Assembly: GCA_028697515.1 (NCBI GenBank)
Contig: JAQVEY010000006.1
Coordinates: 1 to 18,011 of the forward strand
Length of the DNA stretch: 18,011 nucleotides
From: Bacteroidales bacterium
Lineage (GTDB): Bacteria; Bacteroidota; Bacteroidia; Bacteroidales; ML635J-15
Reading direction: 5' to 3'
Shown: positions 14,741-18,011 of the stretch, piece after piece
How positions within the stretch are numbered: the first letter of the stretch is position 1
Layout: each line of letters starts with the position of its first letter
Program-made: the position numbers and the translations under genes
The notes under the pieces: model-generated
What the model was told of the DNA's origin: nothing
Seen by the model: the letters and a program-made list of their open reading frames with translations, nothing else
Databases searched by the model: none

Positions 14741-16295
14741 ACTTCCCTGTAAACATTGCAAACTTTGTCTTTGCTCCACTTTGAGATAGAAGATAATATC
14801 TGTAATCGTATTCTTTAAATAATTCGGGAACGATTCTATATTTTTTATTCTTTTTATTAAACATTGCTGTTCCATGAACTTTGCCGTCAGAGAAAATAGA
14901 CACAACAGTCGCGACTCCCTTCCTGTCAGGACCAACTATTTCTTTAAATGAATTACCATCTAGATTTTGGGCTTCAAGCAGCTTAGGGTTTTTAGGATTA
15001 TCATTGTAGAATAAAAATACTTTTTCTCCAATAGCAAAAGCTGCAACAGATGAGAATTTACCCAAATCATTAAAGCTATACTGAGCTTTTGGAATTCTTG
15101 TCATCCATTCCATTGAATTTTCTGGGCTGCAGTAAGCAACTAAAACATCGTTAAAACGGTAATAATCATTGTATATAATTTCTTTTGAGCCAGGAACAAT
15201 TATTGAATCGGACCAATAGTTATAATGTTCTGAAATAACCACAGACCCACCATTTGAAAGATATAAAACATCAAGAAGTTTGTAATTGTACATATCTGTG
15301 TAGACTTTCATTAGTCTGTCAGCACGAAATTCTGGAATTTCAGTTTTTGAGAAAATATAATCAGCCTTCTTTGCGTCACCTGCAACAAATTGCTTAAGTT
15401 TAGTGTCATATCTCTGATGGAAAATACCTTCATAATTGTCTTTCCCCTTTCTAACCATAAATCCAAAAATATCAACATTTTCATTCTCATCAACTCCAAA
15501 AATTGCATCCACTAGAATGAATTTTTTTCCTTTTATTTCAACGTCTGTAACAATTCCTGTAGAAACTTCAAATATTAAAAGTTTATAATCGTAGATAATG
15601 GTTTTCATTCTTTTTAGCTGACGTGGATCCGGGCTAATTCTTGCTAGCATGAAAACATTTCCGCTATTTGCAATTTCTATTTGATCAATTTCGAAAGCAT
15701 CGCCAACTAAAGGGAGTTTTACCTGATGATTATAAATTTCTTTCATATCGGCATTATATACCTTAAAAAAGAATGGTTCTTCGTTATAAGTTTGAAAAGG
15801 TCGATTGTAATACACAAAAATATTCTGTTGATTTGGTGTAAGCACCACATTAAAATTAACAGCAATGTTTTGATTTGTCAGTTTCCCAATTATTACTGGT
15901 TCGCCAATTATCTGACCGCTTTTGTTTACATGTTGAATATATAAAGATTTTTCTTTAACAGTATTGTTTATTACTTGAGTAAATAGAACAAGTTTACCAT
16001 CTAAGTAAAACATTTCAAGATATTCAGACTGTATGCCATCAATCATTGGTAAAATCAACTGATTGGTAGATTCTCTTGTCATGGATTGTCCATTAAAAAA
16101 GTCGAGATAAAGTTCATCCCTTTCATTTATTCTTAAAGCATAAAAGCCGTCGGAATCTGCGCCGAACAATCTTACATAATCATTTAATTTATCCAGAACG
16201 ATTTCTTTATCGTATCCGAAACTTGTTGAGGACTGAGCGTTAACAAATACACTGCAAATGATTGCTAAATAAATCAATGTTATTATTTTCTTCAT
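14739..16295 (-). CDS. Secreted protein of unknown function, probable beta-propeller-like fold
   Basis: 518 residues with a clear signal peptide (MKKIITLIYLAIICSVFVNAQ, likely cut around NA/Q). I recognise no family. The mature part is a long series of short beta strands with repeated hydrophobic-aromatic patterns, for example GFYALRINERDELYLDFF, LEMFYLDGKLVLFTQVI, QNIFVYYNRPF, GNVFMLARISPD, VDIFGFMVRKG and EKVFLFYNDNPKNPK. Each resembles the strand-turn-strand of a propeller blade, and the spacing (roughly 45-60 residues) fits several blades. No catalytic motif, lipobox or sorting tail is seen; it ends SGAKTKFAMFTGK. It lies 56 bp downstream of rlmN on the same strand, so it may be cotranscribed with it, and ends at a strong terminator. 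Location is probably periplasmic or outer-membrane associated. Confidence 0.8.
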   Translation of the reverse strand: MKKIITLIYLAIICSVFVNAQSSTSFGYDKEIVLDKLNDYVRLFGADSDGFYALRINERDELYLDFFNGQSMTRESTNQLILPMIDGIQSEYLEMFYLDGKLVLFTQVINNTVKEKSLYIQHVNKSGQIIGEPVIIGKLTNQNIAVNFNVVLTPNQQNIFVYYNRPFQTYNEEPFFFKVYNADMKEIYNHQVKLPLVGDAFEIDQIEIANSGNVFMLARISPDPRQLKRMKTIIYDYKLLIFEVSTGIVTDVEIKGKKFILVDAIFGVDENENVDIFGFMVRKGKDNYEGIFHQRYDTKLKQFVAGDAKKADYIFSKTEIPEFRADRLMKVYTDMYNYKLLDVLYLSNGGSVVISEHYNYWSDSIIVPGSKEIIYNDYYRFNDVLVAYCSPENSMEWMTRIPKAQYSFNDLGKFSSVAAFAIGEKVFLFYNDNPKNPKLLEAQNLDGNSFKEIVGPDRKGVATVVSIFSDGKVHGTAMFNKKNKKYRIVPELFKEYDYRYYLLSQSGAKTKFAMFTGK

Positions 16296-16351
16296 AATTC
16301 TTGGTTTTCTATTTGTGTGCTAAGATAGATATTTTTTTTAAAAACTAAAAA

Positions 16352-17395
16352 TTATTGTTTTTTATTTGCTAATTGTCCGCAAGCAGCATTTATATCCTGA
16401 CCTTTTGATTTCCTGATTGTTACAACAAGATTTTTTGTTTTTATGTAATCTTCAAATTGTTTGACTCTCTCCTTTTTTGAAGGTTTATAAATATCATTTT
16501 CAGTTGGATTATATTCTATAAGATTTATTTTACAAGCGGATATTTTTGTAAATTCAGTTAATGCAACAGCGTCTTCATATGAGTCATTAATTTCGCCCAA
16601 TAACAGATATTCGTAGGTTATTCTTTTTCTAGTCTTTTGATAATAATATTTTATAGCGTCTGATAAAGATTTGAGATTATGCTTTTTATTAATCGGCATT
16701 AAATCATCTCTTTTAGAATCTATTGCCGAATGTAATGAAACGGATAAATTGATATTTATGTTGTCATTAGCAAGCTGTGTAATGCCTTCTGGGATTCCGG
16801 CTGTTGATAATGTGATACGCTGTGGCGAAATTCCTAGGCCTGATGCCGAAGTTAAAATATCAATTGCTCTTATTGTATTATTATAGTTGAGTAAAGGTTC
16901 TCCCATTCCCATGACTACAATATTTGACAACTTACGCTTATATTGAGCTTCACTTAATTTGTTTAATTCAAAAACCTGATCAAATATTTCTCCCGAACTT
17001 AAGTTGCGATGATATTTTATTTTTCCTGTAGCACAAAAACTGCATTTGAGAGGACAACCAACCTGAGTGGAGATGCATGCAGTAACCCTGTCTCTATCAG
17101 GAATTAATACGCCTTCAAAGTATAGGTTATCAATAGTGACAAACAAAACTTTTGTTGTTGTATCTTTACTTATGTGCTTTTCTGCAATTTTTATTTTATC
17201 TATGTAAAAACTAGTATTAAGTTTTTCCCTTAATGATTCTGTTAGATTGTTCATTTCATTGAGACTGGAAACCCCTTTCTGCCATAACCATTTAATTATT
17301 TGCTCTTTTCTGAATTGTTTTTCACCTTGTTCAATAAGGAAATTTATAATCTCTTGATCAGTCAGATTTCGGATATTGATTTTCTCATTAATCAT
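16352..17395 (-). CDS. rlmN: Dual-specificity rRNA/tRNA methyltransferase RlmN (radical SAM)
   Basis: Methylates C2 of A2503 in 23S rRNA and A37 of some tRNAs, supporting accurate translation. 347 residues, usual length. An N-terminal helical domain (EKQFRKEQIIKWLWQKG) precedes the radical-SAM core. The 4Fe-4S ligands are C114, C118 and C121 in VGCPLKCSFCATGK. MGMGEPLLNYNN is the SAM-binding GEP loop. The two mechanistic cysteines are present: C107, matching E. coli C118, and C339 in NAACGQL, matching E. coli C355, the methyl-carrying one. It lacks the Cfr-specific features I would look for, and the context is chromosomal housekeeping, so RlmN is preferred. Divergent from the EamA gene across 120 bp. 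Confidence 0.97.
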   Translation of the reverse strand: MINEKINIRNLTDQEIINFLIEQGEKQFRKEQIIKWLWQKGVSSLNEMNNLTESLREKLNTSFYIDKIKIAEKHISKDTTTKVLFVTIDNLYFEGVLIPDRDRVTACISTQVGCPLKCSFCATGKIKYHRNLSSGEIFDQVFELNKLSEAQYKRKLSNIVVMGMGEPLLNYNNTIRAIDILTSASGLGISPQRITLSTAGIPEGITQLANDNININLSVSLHSAIDSKRDDLMPINKKHNLKSLSDAIKYYYQKTRKRITYEYLLLGEINDSYEDAVALTEFTKISACKINLIEYNPTENDIYKPSKKERVKQFEDYIKTKNLVVTIRKSKGQDINAACGQLANKKQ

Positions 17396-17399
17396 ATTA

Positions 17400-17428
17400 C
17401 AAAACTATATAAAAATACAACTAATCAA
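17400..17428 (-). promoter_or_regulatory. Putative promoter of rlmN
   Basis: On the minus strand TTG (17428-17426), 18 bp, then TAGTTTTG (17407-17400) fits the TTG/TAnnTTTG consensus. The -7 element ends only 4 bp before the rlmN ATG, so the mRNA would have almost no leader. Chance matches are likely in DNA this AT-rich. Confidence 0.3.
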
Positions 17429-17470
17429 TGTGTCAATAAAAATAAATCTATTGTTATAAAATAAAGATTT

Positions 17471-17496
17471 TTGGAATACTTAATAATATATATTTG
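17471..17496 (+). promoter_or_regulatory. Putative promoter of the EamA transporter gene
   Basis: TTG (17471-17473) and TATATTTG (17489-17496) match the Bacteroidota elements, but the 15-bp spacer is a little short. Transcription would begin about 12-16 nt before the TTG start at 17516. Confidence 0.3.
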
Positions 17497-17515
17497 CTAA
17501 AAAATTTGTGATAAA

Positions 17516-18011
17516 TTGAGCAACTATCAAGGTGAAATATTTGCATTAATTACATCGGTATGTTGGACAATTAGTGCACTGTCTTATGAGTCTGCAGGGA
17601 AAAAGATTGGTTCTGTTCCTATGAATCTGATAAGGATGTTAATGGCTCTTATCTATATTAGTTTATACACTTTGATATTCAGAGGTTTTATTCTCCCTGT
17701 TGATGCTGATTCTCATACTTGGTTTTGGTTATTAATATCAGGATTTGTTGGCTTCGTCATAGGTGATGTGATGCTTTTTCAGTCTTTTGTTGTAATAGGA
17801 GCAAGAATTTCCATGCTGGTTATGTCCTTAGTTCCACCTATTACTGCGATTTTGGGATGGATTGTTTTAGGAGAAACAATGACCAACAAACAGATTTTTG
17901 CAATGTTGGTTACAGTTTTAGGAATTGCATTAGTCTTGCTTGGAAGAAGAAAAATCAATTCTTCGAGTAAGACATGCAAAACCTCTGTTACCGTTATAGG
18001 TTTATTACTTG
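17516..18011 (+). CDS. EamA/DMT-superfamily transporter, 3' end cut by window
   Basis: The frame is open from TTG at 17516 to the right edge (165 codons). It reads SNYQGEIFALITSVCWTISALSYESAGKKIG, then MNLIRMLMALIYISLYTLIF, WFWLLISGFVGFVIGDVMLF, then MLVMSLVPPITAILGWIVLGE and IFAMLVTVLGIALVLLGRRK: about five membrane segments forming one EamA half, with the typical PPITAILGWIVLGE stretch. The second half lies beyond the window. An in-frame stop at 17498 and no in-frame ATG before codon 34 make TTG the probable start, since a later ATG would delete the first membrane helix. The family exports or imports small metabolites; the substrate is not predictable. Confidence 0.88.
   Translation, partial: MSNYQGEIFALITSVCWTISALSYESAGKKIGSVPMNLIRMLMALIYISLYTLIFRGFILPVDADSHTWFWLLISGFVGFVIGDVMLFQSFVVIGARISMLVMSLVPPITAILGWIVLGETMTNKQIFAMLVTVLGIALVLLGRRKINSSSKTCKTSVTVIGLLL

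Noticed and set aside
16352..17395. Cfr-type resistance methyltransferase
   Set aside because: Sequence motifs and housekeeping context fit RlmN; there is no mobile element nearby.
1..18011. Defence system, prophage, CRISPR array, insertion sequence, tRNA or rRNA
   Set aside because: I looked for spaced repeats, transposase or integrase motifs and cloverleaf-like stretches in the gaps and found none; the intergenic gaps are all under 240 bp.

Overview
The window looks like chromosomal DNA of a Bacteroidota (Bacteroidetes) bacterium. By eye it is AT-rich, at about one third G+C. Start codons are preceded by A-rich stretches rather than clear Shine-Dalgarno sites. Several promoter-like sites fit the TTG / TAnnTTTG consensus of that phylum. 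Secreted proteins have signal peptides ending in FSQ, ISQ or NAQ, lipoproteins have LTSC/SSC lipoboxes, and one protein ends in what looks like a type IX secretion (Por) sorting tail. A kdsB gene shows a Kdo-containing outer membrane. I cannot name the genus.

Layout, left to right. (1) 1-3892, minus strand: a tightly packed unit of a secreted 22-repeat MORN-type protein, a small beta-barrel-like protein (joined by a TAATG overlap) and glycyl-tRNA synthetase, which runs off the left edge a few codons before its expected end. (2) A 238-bp divergent control region with inverted and direct repeats. (3) 4131-5983, plus strand: a secreted protein with a putative T9SS tail, a strong terminator, and a LuxE/PaaK-like acyl-activating protein. 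(4) 5997-7513, minus strand: a flippase-like (LPG_synthase_TM) membrane protein overlapping rpiB by 4 bp. (5) 7593-10070, plus strand: kdsB, a GT4 glycosyltransferase and rnhB in a compact operon. (6) 10076-11165, minus strand: two small lipoproteins, the upstream one LPP20-like, separated by a terminator. (7) 11282-14708, plus strand: rnr (RNase R) and ald (alanine dehydrogenase). (8) 14739-17395, minus strand: a secreted 518-aa protein of unknown function and rlmN. (9) 17516 to the right edge, plus strand: an EamA-type transporter starting at TTG, incomplete.

Most genes are housekeeping: translation and RNA (glyQS, rnhB, rnr, rlmN), envelope (kdsB, the glycosyltransferase, the flippase-like protein) and central metabolism (rpiB, ald). 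They are interspersed with lineage-specific secreted or lipid-anchored proteins without clear functions. I see no tRNA or rRNA gene, CRISPR array, insertion sequence or phage gene, and no gene-free stretch longer than 300 bp. I found no convincing new multi-gene system. The points most worth a second look are the MORN/barrel/glyQS operon, the stand-alone LuxE-like protein with a cysteine near its C-terminus, and two convergent gene junctions where a palindrome contains both stop codons.
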